Below are positions 1 to 8,186 of a DNA stretch of 64,000 nucleotides, piece by piece. This DNA comes from an uncultured Tolumonas sp. (GTDB lineage: Bacteria > Pseudomonadota > Gammaproteobacteria > Enterobacterales > Aeromonadaceae), in contig NZ_OY781378.1 in NCBI RefSeq assembly GCF_963676665.1, positions 1,332,001 through 1,396,000 on the forward strand. Reading direction: 5' to 3'. Every line of letters starts with the position of its first letter. Position 1 is the first letter of the stretch. A model generated the notes under the pieces. That model was not told where the DNA came from. It did not search any database and saw nothing but the letters and a program-made list of their open reading frames with translations. The translations under genes were made by a program, and so were the position numbers.

Positions 1-1
1 G

Positions 2-103
2 GCACTGGTGGCTGTGTTATATGTCCAGAATTACAGCCCGGTGGTTATTTGAGCCATTACATTGATCATAGCTAGTTTGGTTATGGCGAGTGGCCGGAGT
101 TAA
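2..103 (+). pseudogene. C-terminal tail of a membrane protein, window-truncated, with an in-frame stop
   Basis: The second forward frame opens at the window edge and encodes a hydrophobic stretch (ALVAVLYVQNYSPVVI) ending at TGA (50-52). The same frame continues with AITLIIASLVMASGRS to TAA at 101-103. The two halves together read like the last transmembrane helices of a transporter, and TGA could have replaced a Trp codon. Only about 33 codons are visible, so no family can be named. It may equally be an intact gene ending at 52 followed by a chance open stretch. Confidence 0.3.
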
Positions 104-119
104 AAAATTAATATGTTAA

Positions 120-426
120 TTTTACATTGCTACCAAAATTGTCGTAACGACAGCTATTTTAGCTACTATGGGGGCACTCTATTCTTATATGGGCGATAAA
201 AGCCAAAGCAGAAATTTTGGAAAAGGAGTTTGTTGACTCGAATCACCGTAGTGATGAACAAATGCACCTGCATCATCGCTGGGCACAAGCAATGACTGTG
301 ATGCTGGTCGCTATTTCTATGGCTGCGATCTCGTTACTTCCCCGAAAACGTTGGTTAGAATGGCTGATGTGGGGGTTATCCGGTGTCGGCATTATTTCCG
401 GGATCTTCGCAATATTGCAAATCTAA
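120..426 (+). pseudogene. DUF4337-like membrane protein remnant
   Basis: Two frames carry matching pieces. Frame one, from about 120, reads IATKIVVTTAILATMGALYS and ends at TGA 234-236; it resembles the first transmembrane helix of DUF4337 proteins. Frame two, open through 217-426, reads from a TTG into HRSDEQMHLHHRWAQAMTVM and two hydrophobic helices, which resembles the C-terminal part of the same family. The expected middle, with its SNQWxxYQAK-type segment, is missing and no good start precedes the first piece. I infer an internal deletion with a frameshift around 195-216. The second piece could be read as a 69-codon gene, but it has no convincing ribosome site. Confidence 0.5.
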
Positions 427-484
427 CTGGATGGATTCGATAAAGTCTTAGCTTAGTGATAAGGGCCGTTCGAAGGAAATAGCA

Positions 485-952
485 TTGGATAAACCGCAAA
501 ATACGATCTTTACCCTGCTCATGCTGCTAACACCGATCATGGCGTGTGCTGAGAATTCTTTTTCAAATGACACTGCATTTAGCTTCAACGAAAGCTGGCG
601 AAATAATACGCAAGATATATTCCGGTCTTATCAGGAAAAAAACAGACTCGATAGTCCCTCTTTATTCGAAGGTATAATAAAGGATAAACCGCTCAATTTT
701 GAAAATGCAGCAATACAAAGCGGGCAGTTCAATTTCGATTATCCGGACACGATTGATTCACCGTTAAATGACTATTTCTCTGAAAAGAATCAACCTCATT
801 CTTTTCAGAATTCTCGGGTATATAAGCTGATACCTAAAGATTTAGTACCTTATTTGGGGCTGCGAATGAAATATAACATTACCGCCAAATTTGGTTTGGT
901 TAACGATATAACACCAAAGAATATATTTTATGGTCTGACTTATAACTATTAA
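485..952 (+). CDS. Exported protein of unknown function
   Basis: This 155-residue protein begins at TTG with an AAGGAAAT ribosome site just upstream. Residues 1-22 form a signal peptide (basic start, hydrophobic core, AxA-type end MACA). The mature part is polar, rich in Asn, Ser, Phe and Tyr, and has no cysteine. It ends with alternating residues and a terminal aromatic (GLTYNY), reminiscent of the last strand of an outer-membrane beta protein, though it is too short for a normal barrel. I do not recognise the family. It stands alone, followed by a strong bidirectional terminator shared with the convergent nitroreductase gene. Confidence 0.55.
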   Translation: MDKPQNTIFTLLMLLTPIMACAENSFSNDTAFSFNESWRNNTQDIFRSYQEKNRLDSPSLFEGIIKDKPLNFENAAIQSGQFNFDYPDTIDSPLNDYFSEKNQPHSFQNSRVYKLIPKDLVPYLGLRMKYNITAKFGLVNDITPKNIFYGLTYNY

Positions 953-988
953 GTGATTCAAAACTGCATTGTCGCATCTATGGAAAAG

Positions 989-1017
989 AAAAAGAGGAGC
1001 TAATGCTCCTCTTTTTC
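989..1017. terminator. Bidirectional rho-independent terminator
   Basis: A 10-bp perfect stem, AAAGAGGAGC / GCTCCTCTTT with loop TAAT (991-1014), is flanked by A-rich sequence on the left and T-rich on the right. It can stop the exported-protein gene on plus and the nitroreductase gene on minus. Confidence 0.8.
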
Positions 1018-1032
1018 GATGTTATCGAGTGA

Positions 1033-1671
1033 TTATTTCATTTCAATAACAAATTGTTCTTTTGTCCGGCGAACTTTCTTTAGATTAACCAGCCAATCGC
1101 CTTCGGTAGCGCGGTATCCAAGAGGCAGCAGAATAACAGAACGTAATCCTAGTTTGCTCAAACCGAGTATTTCGTCGACTTTAGCAGGGTCAAAACCTTC
1201 CATTGGCGTACAATCAACTTTTACTTCAGCTGCAGCGATGAGTGCGGTTCCTAAACCAATATAAGCTTGGCGGGCGGCATGTTGATAGTTGGTTTCTGCA
1301 TCACGTTGCGTGTAGTTAGCCAGCAACATATTGCGATAATTTTCCCAACCTTCGTTTTTGAAACCGCGTTCTTCATTTACCAGATCGAACATCATATTGA
1401 TCCGTTCTGCGGTGTAATTATCCCACGCAGCAAAAACCAGTAAATGTGAACTATCGGTGATTTGGCTTTGTTCCCAGGCGTGAGGCTGAATTTGCGCTTT
1501 CAATTCCGGGTTGGTCACCACAATAACTTGGTAAGGCTGCAAGCCACTGGAGCTGGCGGTCAGACGAATAGCTTCCAGAATGAAATCGACTTTTTCATCT
1601 TCTACCGGCAAAGAAGAATCCATTTTTTTAGTTGCGTAACGCCACTCTAAATCTTTCAATAAATTAGTCAT
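1033..1671 (-). CDS. NAD(P)H nitroreductase family flavoprotein (NfsB-like)
   Basis: The 212-residue protein is close to the ~217 residues of NfsB-type oxygen-insensitive nitroreductases, FMN homodimers that reduce nitroaromatics and quinones with NAD(P)H. Family signatures visible are RYATKKMD near the N terminus (FMN phosphate contact), ASSSGLQPYQVIVV, and the C-terminal GLRSVILLPLGYR segment. I chose the ATG at 1671 because AAGGA lies 6-7 nt before it; the frame is open a further 15 codons upstream without a ribosome site. It is monocistronic and converges on the preceding gene. Physiological substrate cannot be read from the sequence. Confidence 0.85.
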   Translation of the reverse strand: MTNLLKDLEWRYATKKMDSSLPVEDEKVDFILEAIRLTASSSGLQPYQVIVVTNPELKAQIQPHAWEQSQITDSSHLLVFAAWDNYTAERINMMFDLVNEERGFKNEGWENYRNMLLANYTQRDAETNYQHAARQAYIGLGTALIAAAEVKVDCTPMEGFDPAKVDEILGLSKLGLRSVILLPLGYRATEGDWLVNLKKVRRTKEQFVIEMK

Positions 1672-1775
1672 TTTATCCTTCCGTTCTTTTATAGTAAGGG
1701 GAGTCAACTCAACCAAATAATCTCTCCCTCTACATCAATAAGCAATCGCCAGCATCACAACAATCGTGTTGGGTC

Positions 1776-2897
1776 TCAGTAATTACTAGCTACGCGAGTT
1801 GATGTGTTTGACTCTTCAACGGCATGTTTGACTGCGTCACCCAGCTGCCAGACGGCCATGGAGTAGTGCACACTCTTGTTATAGCGTGTGATGGTGTAGA
1901 AATTAGACAGTCCGTACCAATATTCGTAATTGGTACCCACATCCAAACGTAATACGCTGGCTTCGGTATGCGTACCGAGGCTCTTGGTTGGTTTTAGACC
2001 TGCGGCCGTCAAAGCTTGCACCGGATAGCGATTTTCAAATCCGTATTTGAGACCTAGGGCCTGACCGTTACCACGAATGGCAATCGCATCACCCGGTGTC
2101 CAGCCGTTTGCCTGAAAATAATGAGCTACACTGCCAATTGCATCTTCCGGATCCCACAAATTGATATGTCCGTCGTGGTTGAAATCGACGGCAAACGATT
2201 TATAGGACGAAGGCATGAACTGGCAATACCCCATAGCGCCCGCGAAAGAGCCCCGCAGTTCATGGGCATCAACATGTTCATCACGCGCCATCAGCAAGAA
2301 GGTTTCCAGCTCACGGCTGAAATATTCTGAACGACGAGGATAGTCGAAGGAGAGGGTAGCGAGGGCATCAAGCAGCCGTGTTTTTCCGAGCACTCGGCCC
2401 CAGCGGGTTTCTACACCAATGATACCAACGATGATTTCGGGTGGTACGCCATATAACTGATAGGCTCGATCAAGCGCGGTTGCATGCTGTTGCCAGAACG
2501 CGACACCATTCTTGATATTATCCGGTGTAATGAATTGCTTGCGGTAACGCAGCCAGGCACCGGTTGGGCCAGATGGGCGCGAGCTGGGTGTTGGTGCCTG
2601 ACGGTCCATTAAACTGATCACGGAATCCAAACGTTTGGCATGGCTAATCCAGTATTCGAGCTGGCTGCGATCATAATGGTGTTTGTCCACCATATAATCG
2701 ATAAAACGAAGTGCATTTTCGTTGCGTGCAAAATCACCGCCAGTCAATGCTGCGCCATCAGACAGATTGCCTGAATGTGGGCTGGTCATTGTGACGTTGC
2801 TGTTGTTCTGAGAAGACGATTGGTTTGTATCGCCATCATGACTGCTGCAGGCAGAAAGCAGAGGGATCAGAGCTAATAAAGGAACTAAAGTGCGCAT
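1776..2897 (-). CDS. mltB: Membrane-bound lytic murein transglycosylase B
   Basis: A 373-residue lipoprotein that cleaves the MurNAc-GlcNAc bond of peptidoglycan non-hydrolytically, leaving 1,6-anhydro ends. The signal peptide ends in a lipobox (LLSAC, Cys17), followed by a Ser/Asn-rich linker to about residue 50 that tethers the enzyme to the outer membrane. The catalytic Glu is in GVETRWGR, and the family motifs GSFAGAMGYCQFMPSS, DGHINLWDPEDAIGS and YFQANGW follow in order. In E. coli MltB the corresponding residue in MGYGQF is Gly; here it is Cys. The gene is transcribed alone, divergent from the oxidoreductase at 3187. Confidence 0.92.
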   Translation of the reverse strand: MRTLVPLLALIPLLSACSSHDGDTNQSSSQNNSNVTMTSPHSGNLSDGAALTGGDFARNENALRFIDYMVDKHHYDRSQLEYWISHAKRLDSVISLMDRQAPTPSSRPSGPTGAWLRYRKQFITPDNIKNGVAFWQQHATALDRAYQLYGVPPEIIVGIIGVETRWGRVLGKTRLLDALATLSFDYPRRSEYFSRELETFLLMARDEHVDAHELRGSFAGAMGYCQFMPSSYKSFAVDFNHDGHINLWDPEDAIGSVAHYFQANGWTPGDAIAIRGNGQALGLKYGFENRYPVQALTAAGLKPTKSLGTHTEASVLRLDVGTNYEYWYGLSNFYTITRYNKSVHYSMAVWQLGDAVKHAVEESNTSTRVASNY

Positions 2898-3186
2898 GGA
2901 ATTTCCGTATCTCCGGTGTGAGAACTGAATAAGGCGCCCTGTCCTTACCGGTTGTAGCTAAAGCCACAAGACAGGGATCGAGACTTTACCGCCGAAAGCC
3001 AGTCAATGGAATGTTTATACGCACATTATGGTTAATGGTTGTTGCTTTGATATCGAAAAATCTCGGATGTGATATTGTTTGACCGCATTAATTGCACCAT
3101 CACTGCTCTGATACGCCCAATACCATCCGGTATAAAATTGAACAGCATGATGGCAATCTTATTGTTATCAACTCAAAGGATGCAGC

Positions 3187-4191
3187 ATGAAAATTGGAAT
3201 CGTAGGTTCAGGTAATATTGTCAGAACATGCCTTGACGCCATTGCTCAGATCCCATCGATATCGTGTGAAGCGGTAGTGGTGCGGGAAAGTAGCCGGGCC
3301 AAGGGAGAATCCTTAGTCAAAGAGTTCGGCATCAATAAGCTTTATACCGACTATGCTGCATTTCTGTCTGATCCAACTATTGATATTGTTTACATCGGGA
3401 TCACTAATAACCTGCATTATGAATATACGCTGGCGGCCTTGAATGCCAATAAACATGTGATCTGTGAAAAGCCATTTACATCGAATTATGCAGAGTTGTT
3501 AACTTTGTCAGCGCTGGCAAGAAAGAATAATTTATTCTTATTTGAGGCAATCACAACTTTATATTCACCTAATGTTCAATTTATACAAGAAAATATCAGC
3601 AAGCTTGGTGATATAAAATTAGTGCAATGTAATTACTCTCAATATTCCAGTCGTTATTCGCAATATTTGGCGGGTACGGTATTGCCGGCGTTCGACCCTG
3701 CCATGTCTGGGGGGGCGCTTTATGATATCAATATCTATAATTTACATTTCACCTGTGCGTTGTTTGGTGCGCCACTTTCTGTAGCGTATCATGCCAATAT
3801 AGGGTTTAACGGCATTGATACTTCTGGTGTGCTGCTGTTAACGTACGCTGATTTTATTGCCGTTTGTTGTGGTGCTAAAGATTCGCAAAGCCCTAGTCAT
3901 GCAACAGTGCAAGGAACAAAAGGTTATTTAAAGCTGACCAGTGCACCGAATACGGCTAATTCGGTGGAATGTTGCTTTGATAATGAATTATCGATAGTGG
4001 ATAACAATAAGTATGAAAATCATATGGTCTATGAGTTTATGAATTTCGAAACTATGCTCATGCAAAATGATTATACGCGTTGTTACAAAAACCTGGATCA
4101 TTCTTTAATTGTTTTAAATGTATTGAATGAAGCCAGAAAACAAGCGGGTATTCATTTCCTTTCTGACAATACATGCCACATAACATCGTGA
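3187..4191 (+). CDS. Gfo/Idh/MocA-family NAD(P)-dependent oxidoreductase
   Basis: This 334-residue protein starts at ATG with an AAAGGA ribosome site. The N terminus is a Rossmann fold with GIVGSGNI, and the family lysine motif appears as VICEKPFTSN near residue 93. The C-terminal half is the family's alpha/beta substrate domain. Members oxidise or reduce sugars, inositols and related polyols, or dihydrodiols, using NAD(P). Nothing next door points to a substrate: upstream is mltB and downstream a convergent mqo. The ORF is somewhat richer in A+T than its neighbours, and several Cys pairs (AVCCGA, VECCFD) are unusual for the family. Confidence 0.8.
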   Translation: MKIGIVGSGNIVRTCLDAIAQIPSISCEAVVVRESSRAKGESLVKEFGINKLYTDYAAFLSDPTIDIVYIGITNNLHYEYTLAALNANKHVICEKPFTSNYAELLTLSALARKNNLFLFEAITTLYSPNVQFIQENISKLGDIKLVQCNYSQYSSRYSQYLAGTVLPAFDPAMSGGALYDINIYNLHFTCALFGAPLSVAYHANIGFNGIDTSGVLLLTYADFIAVCCGAKDSQSPSHATVQGTKGYLKLTSAPNTANSVECCFDNELSIVDNNKYENHMVYEFMNFETMLMQNDYTRCYKNLDHSLIVLNVLNEARKQAGIHFLSDNTCHITS

Positions 4192-4230
4192 CTTTAGTTA
4201 AAACTGAGGGAATTTAAACAACCTTAGTGG

Positions 4231-4263
4231 TTGAGGTGATCGTTTTATAGCCGATCACCTCAA
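4231..4263. terminator. Hairpin between convergent genes
   Basis: A perfect 12-bp stem (TTGAGGTGATCG / CGATCACCTCAA) lies between the stop codons of the oxidoreductase and mqo. Neither side has a long T tract, so termination may be inefficient or rho-assisted; the position suggests a shared 3' end. Confidence 0.5.
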
Positions 4264-4274
4264 GTAAGATATCG

Positions 4275-5771
4275 CTATTTAGGCGCTAAATTCAGAGTTG
4301 ATAGTGTCTGTTTTCTGACGTTGGCTAATAAATTGGCATCAGTAATTAATGAACGACCATATGATGGAATCATCGTCTTGAGTTTGTCTTGCCAGGCAGC
4401 AGATTGCATTTGTTGCGGGAAGCACCGTTCAAGCACATTTAACATGGTTTTAACGCTCACTGATGCACCAGGAGAGGCACCCAGCAGGGCTGCCAGGCTT
4501 CCATCTTCAGCTGCAACAATCTCAGTACCAAATTCCAATTTTCCCCATTTGTGATGGCAACGTTTGATAATTTGTACCCGCTTACCTGCGTGAGCTAAGG
4601 TCCAATCTTCAGTACGTGCGTTGGGAATAAACGCCTGCAATGATTGCATGCGCTGGCTTTGGTTTTGAAAAACCTCTTTCACCAGATATTTGGTTAAATC
4701 AAAATTGTTAGCACCAGCACCAATCAAACTTTTCAGATTATTGGGTCTTACTGATTTGACCAAATCCAAGCGCGAACCATGTTTTAAAAATTTAGTCGTA
4801 AACCCGGCATACGGCCCGAATAACAGACTCATTTTGCCATCAATAATCCGGGTATCTAAGTGCGGGACTGACATTGGTGGTGCGCCAACAGTGGCTAGGC
4901 TATAAACCTTGGCATGGTGTTGTTGAATGAGTTCTTGGTTTTGGCAAATTAACCACTGTCCGCTGACTGGAAACCCGCCATAACCCGCCGCTTCCTCAAT
5001 GCCTGATTGCTGTAACAGATGCAGAGCTATGCCGCCGGCACCTAAGAATACAAATGGGCTTTCGATCGCTTGTTTAGCCGCTGTGTTTCGATTTTTGACG
5101 CTGATCGTCCAAGGTTTTTTGGCACCATGCCCACGATGTAAACCAATAACTTTAGTATTAGTTAATAATTCAAAATTGGCATTTTTCTGCAGATAACCCA
5201 CTAAAGTTCGAGTTAATGCACCAAAATTCACATCGGCACCATGTTCAACTCGTGTAGCCGCTAAACGAGGCTCTGCCGAACGGCCATTCATCATTAACGG
5301 CATCCAATCAAGCAGAGTTTGGTTGTCTTCACTCCACTGCATTTCTGCAAACAGATGATGCGATTTCAGTAATGAGTATCTGGCTTTGAGGTAATCGATA
5401 TTATTTTCTCCCCAGACTGCGCTGAGGTGAGGAACCCGATTAATGAACGATTTAGCTTGAATATTCTGACTGTCGGCATTGACTAAATGCGACCAAAATT
5501 GCAAAGAAACCTCAAACGCAGCATTAATCTCTAATGCACGTTGAATTTGTACATTGCCATTTTTGTCGTGAGGGGTGTAATTCAGTTCACAATAGCCAGC
5601 GTGGCCAGTACCGGCGTTGTTGAGTGCGCCAGAACTTTCAAGAGCAATTTCGGGGAGCTGTTCAACCATACAGATATGCAATGAAGGGTCCAGGCGGTGT
5701 ATCAACATCGCCAGTGTTGCACTCATGATCCCACCGCCAACCAACGTAACATCTGCATGAATTGAAGCCAT
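4275..5771 (-). CDS. mqo: Malate:quinone oxidoreductase
   Basis: A 498-residue FAD enzyme that oxidises (S)-malate to oxaloacetate and passes electrons to the quinone pool at the inner membrane. The N-terminal FAD site reads VTLVGGGIMSATLA, followed by an acidic strand end (MVEQL) and the family motif ALNNAGTGHAGYCELNYTP. Later conserved segments include GGFPVSGQWLIC and LLGASPGASVSVKTM. The length equals that of typical Mqo (about 490-550). The ATG at 5771 is preceded by an AGGG ribosome site. No partner genes are adjacent, as is usual for this monocistronic enzyme. Confidence 0.93.
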   Translation of the reverse strand: MASIHADVTLVGGGIMSATLAMLIHRLDPSLHICMVEQLPEIALESSGALNNAGTGHAGYCELNYTPHDKNGNVQIQRALEINAAFEVSLQFWSHLVNADSQNIQAKSFINRVPHLSAVWGENNIDYLKARYSLLKSHHLFAEMQWSEDNQTLLDWMPLMMNGRSAEPRLAATRVEHGADVNFGALTRTLVGYLQKNANFELLTNTKVIGLHRGHGAKKPWTISVKNRNTAAKQAIESPFVFLGAGGIALHLLQQSGIEEAAGYGGFPVSGQWLICQNQELIQQHHAKVYSLATVGAPPMSVPHLDTRIIDGKMSLLFGPYAGFTTKFLKHGSRLDLVKSVRPNNLKSLIGAGANNFDLTKYLVKEVFQNQSQRMQSLQAFIPNARTEDWTLAHAGKRVQIIKRCHHKWGKLEFGTEIVAAEDGSLAALLGASPGASVSVKTMLNVLERCFPQQMQSAAWQDKLKTMIPSYGRSLITDANLLANVRKQTLSTLNLAPK

Positions 5772-6254
5772 TAAACAACCCTGTTAAGCATTCCAATGAT
5801 AAGGTGGATTATAAATACATTTTTACTAATATGATATGTGTTGGTTTTCAGCAATCGGTGACGATAGCTCATTTTTAGTAAAAGTACTTATTCGTCAATG
5901 TGATGAAGATCTGTTTACTGTTTGCAATACTATAGTCTACAGAAGATATTCGTATAGTGAATTTTGTTAGTTGGTGGGGCCGGAGTTAAAGTTCAATCAC
6001 ATTTAGAGGAACGTAAAAATTAAAAAAATAATTAAATCAATTGGTTAAATAGAGTCGATTTTTAACTTTAGACGGTTTCTTGGCATTTCAGAAAATGAGA
6101 CAACGATAAGATCAAGATAAGTTATTAGAAAGGTAGAATTGCACCTGTCCCTGATTAATAATGAAATTAAACAAGGCACAGATGCATTTATATCTATGGA
6201 GGGAATTAGATTAGGGAAATAATTTTAAAAACTTTATGTGATACATTTAATTTG
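5772..6254. other. Gene-poor A+T-rich interval upstream of mqo
   Basis: This 483-nt stretch must contain the mqo promoter. A TATAAT-like hexamer on the minus strand is visible at 5808-5813, without a good -35. Otherwise I see only short open stretches. One on plus (about 6140-6220, ending EGIRLGK) resembles the tail of a small antitoxin-like protein, but nothing upstream supports it. Confidence 0.4.
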
Positions 6255-6476
6255 TTAATGATTGCTTTGATGATTAGTATCACCCAAATCGATCTGATTT
6301 AATCGCTGTTGTGCTACTGGGTCGTTAATACTTTTAATTTGATATTGCTCATTCATCATTTGTTTCATCAAACCACCATTATGATTGCCTGAGTTAGTTT
6401 GCTCTTTTGCTGAAAGAGAGAAGGCAGCAGAAAATGCTAAAGCCATTAAAGTTGTTTTAATAAATAAGTTACGCAT
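6255..6476 (-). CDS. Small secreted protein of unknown function
   Basis: A 73-residue protein starting at ATG with GGAG a few bases upstream. Residues 1-24 are a clear Sec signal peptide ending SLSA-K. The mature ~49 residues are hydrophilic, with many Asn, Gln, His and Met and no cysteine. It lies 105 nt downstream of the CusF-like gene on the same strand and may be co-transcribed; a hairpin sits between them. The His and Met content would suit weak metal binding, which is only a guess. No family recognised. Confidence 0.55.
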   Translation of the reverse strand: MRNLFIKTTLMALAFSAAFSLSAKEQTNSGNHNGGLMKQMMNEQYQIKSINDPVAQQRLNQIDLGDTNHQSNH

Positions 6477-6551
6477 GATAAATCTCCAAGAAAGACAGAA
6501 AGCGCATGTGACTTATTAATCACATGTATAAATGATGCAAAGAAGATGTGG

Positions 6552-6570
6552 GTCGGCATTTGGCCGACCA
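6552..6570 (-). other. Intergenic hairpin between two small exported-protein genes
   Basis: A 7-bp stem, GGTCGGC / GCCGACC with a 5-nt loop, follows the CusF-like stop codon. On the minus strand no T tract follows, so it may act as an mRNA 3'-end stabiliser or partial terminator and not as a full stop. Confidence 0.4.
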
Positions 6571-6581
6571 AGATTACAAAA

Positions 6582-6893
6582 TCAATAAGCAGTTGGAGTA
6601 ACAAAGTGCACAGATGGTTGATAAGCCGATTCAGCAGTGAATGTAGCATCTACTTTCTGGCCTGCTTTGATGCCAGCTAGAATATTGTCACCATCAACGT
6701 TGTAAGTGATAGTGCGAACTGGCCAGCCCAATTCAGTTACGGCATCTTGCGATAAAGTGATTTTGTGATTGTTGATATCAACCTGTTGTACTGTGCCATG
6801 AGCTCGGTAAGTGTTGATATCTGCTTGAGCTGCAGAAACAGCAACTAAAGAAAATGCGGCTACAGCAGCGATGCGAGTTAAAGATGCTTTCAT
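6582..6893 (-). CDS. CusF-like small periplasmic OB-fold protein lacking copper ligands
   Basis: A 103-residue exported protein: signal peptide 1-24 (ending SAAQA), then one CusF/CzcE-like beta-barrel domain (GTVQQVDINNHKITL, ELGWP, LAGIKAGQKVDATF). In CusF the Cu(I)/Ag(I) site is one His, one Trp and two Met in HDPIPELNWPAMTM. Here the Trp is kept, but the His aligns with Gln, the first Met with Arg and the second Met with Ile. It is therefore unlikely to bind Cu(I) in the CusF way. A paralogue with the same changes lies at 39648-39956. No cus pump or metal regulator is adjacent; a small secreted protein follows. Confidence 0.7.
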   Translation of the reverse strand: MKASLTRIAAVAAFSLVAVSAAQADINTYRAHGTVQQVDINNHKITLSQDAVTELGWPVRTITYNVDGDNILAGIKAGQKVDATFTAESAYQPSVHFVTPTAY

Positions 6894-7240
6894 TTTTCAA
6901 TCTCCAGTGAATCAGTGTTTGATTGTTTATTGTGACATCCATCACTGCATGATTTTTGTAATCATGTGACCATTTCTCGTTGGTGTGTTTGCACTCTATG
7001 AGTTTCCCTATTCGAGATAAAGCCCAATAAAAGCAATTAACAATTTCAAAAATCGGAACAATCTTAAGAAAACCCTACTTTGTCTGGGTGTTTTACCTGC
7101 AAAAACTCACTTTGATTGATGATGGCTATACATGGTCCTCATTGGCTTTATATCTTGTTTTTCCGTTTGGTGATTTAAGCTTTCGCTAAGCTTTATTCGG
7201 TAATCTGCTATAGCACTTTGATTACCGAATGGAATAGCTG
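6894..7240. other. Divergent promoter interval
   Basis: A 347-nt non-coding stretch between the minus-strand CusF-like gene and the plus-strand PAP2 gene. It must hold both promoters. Apart from an ATTCGGTAATC / GATTACCGAAT near-inverted repeat at about 7195-7230, just before the PAP2 gene, I see nothing specific. Confidence 0.4.
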
Positions 7241-7834
7241 GTGGAACTTTTTAACCAAACTTTGTTTTTACTCATAAATGCCGATGTACAGCCTAATACG
7301 CTGATCGTTATGTTGGCTAAATTAATGGCTGATTTGCCGATCTGGCTGGTTCCATTACTGCTCATTATCGGCTGGTTAAGAGGTGATAATTCTATTCGTA
7401 AAGGATTCTTAGCGGCGGCTTTAACTGCTGTTATGGCATTATCAGTTAATCAAATAATTGGTTTTTTCTGGCAACATCCACGTCCATTTATGATGGGGTT
7501 AGGACATACATTGATCCCGCATGTTGCTGACTCTTCATTTCCTAGTGACCATATGACGTTGATTTGTGCTGTGGCTTTTTCATTGCTGTGGCATCCGGCA
7601 TTACGCAAACTGGGCAGCATGTTGATATGTCTCTCTCTACCGGTTGCTTGGGCAAGAATATACCTAGGCGTACATTTCCCATTCGACATGCTAGGCGCTA
7701 TGTTAGTGACAGCATCGTGTGCGTGGTCAATTCAGTATTTGCAAAAAATGCTTATTGAACCCGCGTTTAAAATTGTCTCATCACTGTATGAATGGGTGTT
7801 TTCTCCTGCTATTCAACGAGGTTGGTTGAAATAA
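7241..7834 (+). CDS. PAP2-family membrane phosphatase (undecaprenyl-diphosphatase type)
   Basis: A 197-residue, five- to six-helix membrane protein with the full PAP2 signature: HPRP (motif 1 end), SFPSDHM (motif 2) and ARIYLGVHFPFD (motif 3, with the catalytic His and Asp). The length and N terminus (MELFNQTLFLLINAD) resemble the BcrC/YbjG enzymes that dephosphorylate undecaprenyl diphosphate during cell-wall carrier recycling; the exact lipid substrate is inferred. The start is GTG at 7241 with a poor ribosome site; no better start is in frame. The gene is followed by the truncated HAD gene on the same strand. Confidence 0.82.
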   Translation: MELFNQTLFLLINADVQPNTLIVMLAKLMADLPIWLVPLLLIIGWLRGDNSIRKGFLAAALTAVMALSVNQIIGFFWQHPRPFMMGLGHTLIPHVADSSFPSDHMTLICAVAFSLLWHPALRKLGSMLICLSLPVAWARIYLGVHFPFDMLGAMLVTASCAWSIQYLQKMLIEPAFKIVSSLYEWVFSPAIQRGWLK

Positions 7835-7894
7835 AATTGCGCCATTCCCTCTATTTGTTTAGGCTAAATCAAGCGTTGATATGGGGAATGAAAA

Positions 7895-8074
7895 ATGTCT
7901 TACGTATTAATAGAATGCGATATGGATGAAACACTCTTAAACGATCGGCATAAAATTTGTCAAAAAAATGATGCAACTCAAGATATAAAAGCCGTATGTG
8001 ATTACACGACTAAAGCGGATAACAACGAGGGCGTCATTGCTGAGTTAATAGAGAAATTTATATTTAACCAATGA
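7895..8074 (+). pseudogene. Internally deleted Cof-type HAD phosphatase (59 codons, frame kept)
   Basis: An ATG-started frame of 59 codons. Its first 21 residues match the start of Cof/YidA-type HAD phosphatases, including motif I as DMDET followed by LLNDRHKI. Its last 35 residues match the C terminus of the same family (KNDATQDIKAVCDYTTKADN, then NEGVIAELIEKF). A full enzyme has about 260-290 residues, so around 200 residues, including motifs II-IV and the cap domain, are absent while frame is preserved. A weak GGGGAATGA ribosome site precedes it. It cannot be a catalyst; it is either a deletion remnant or an expressed mini-protein. Confidence 0.62.
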
Positions 8075-8186
8075 ATAATATTGTTTTCATTTGTAGCCCT
8101 TTTAAGTCTGAGAAATCAGTTTTTTGCAACAAAAGGCATAAATAGGTTTAAAATCACCAAATTAGGCGCAAAACGAATGGATTGTC

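Noticed and set aside
92..5990. The 13-mer GGCCGGAGTTAAA at 92-104 and again at 5978-5990
   Set aside because: Flanks do not match, there is no palindrome, and only two copies were noticed; probably chance.
6130..6225. Possible antitoxin-like C-terminal fragment on plus (ending GIRLGK)
   Set aside because: About 26 codons, no start, no toxin partner; too little to call.
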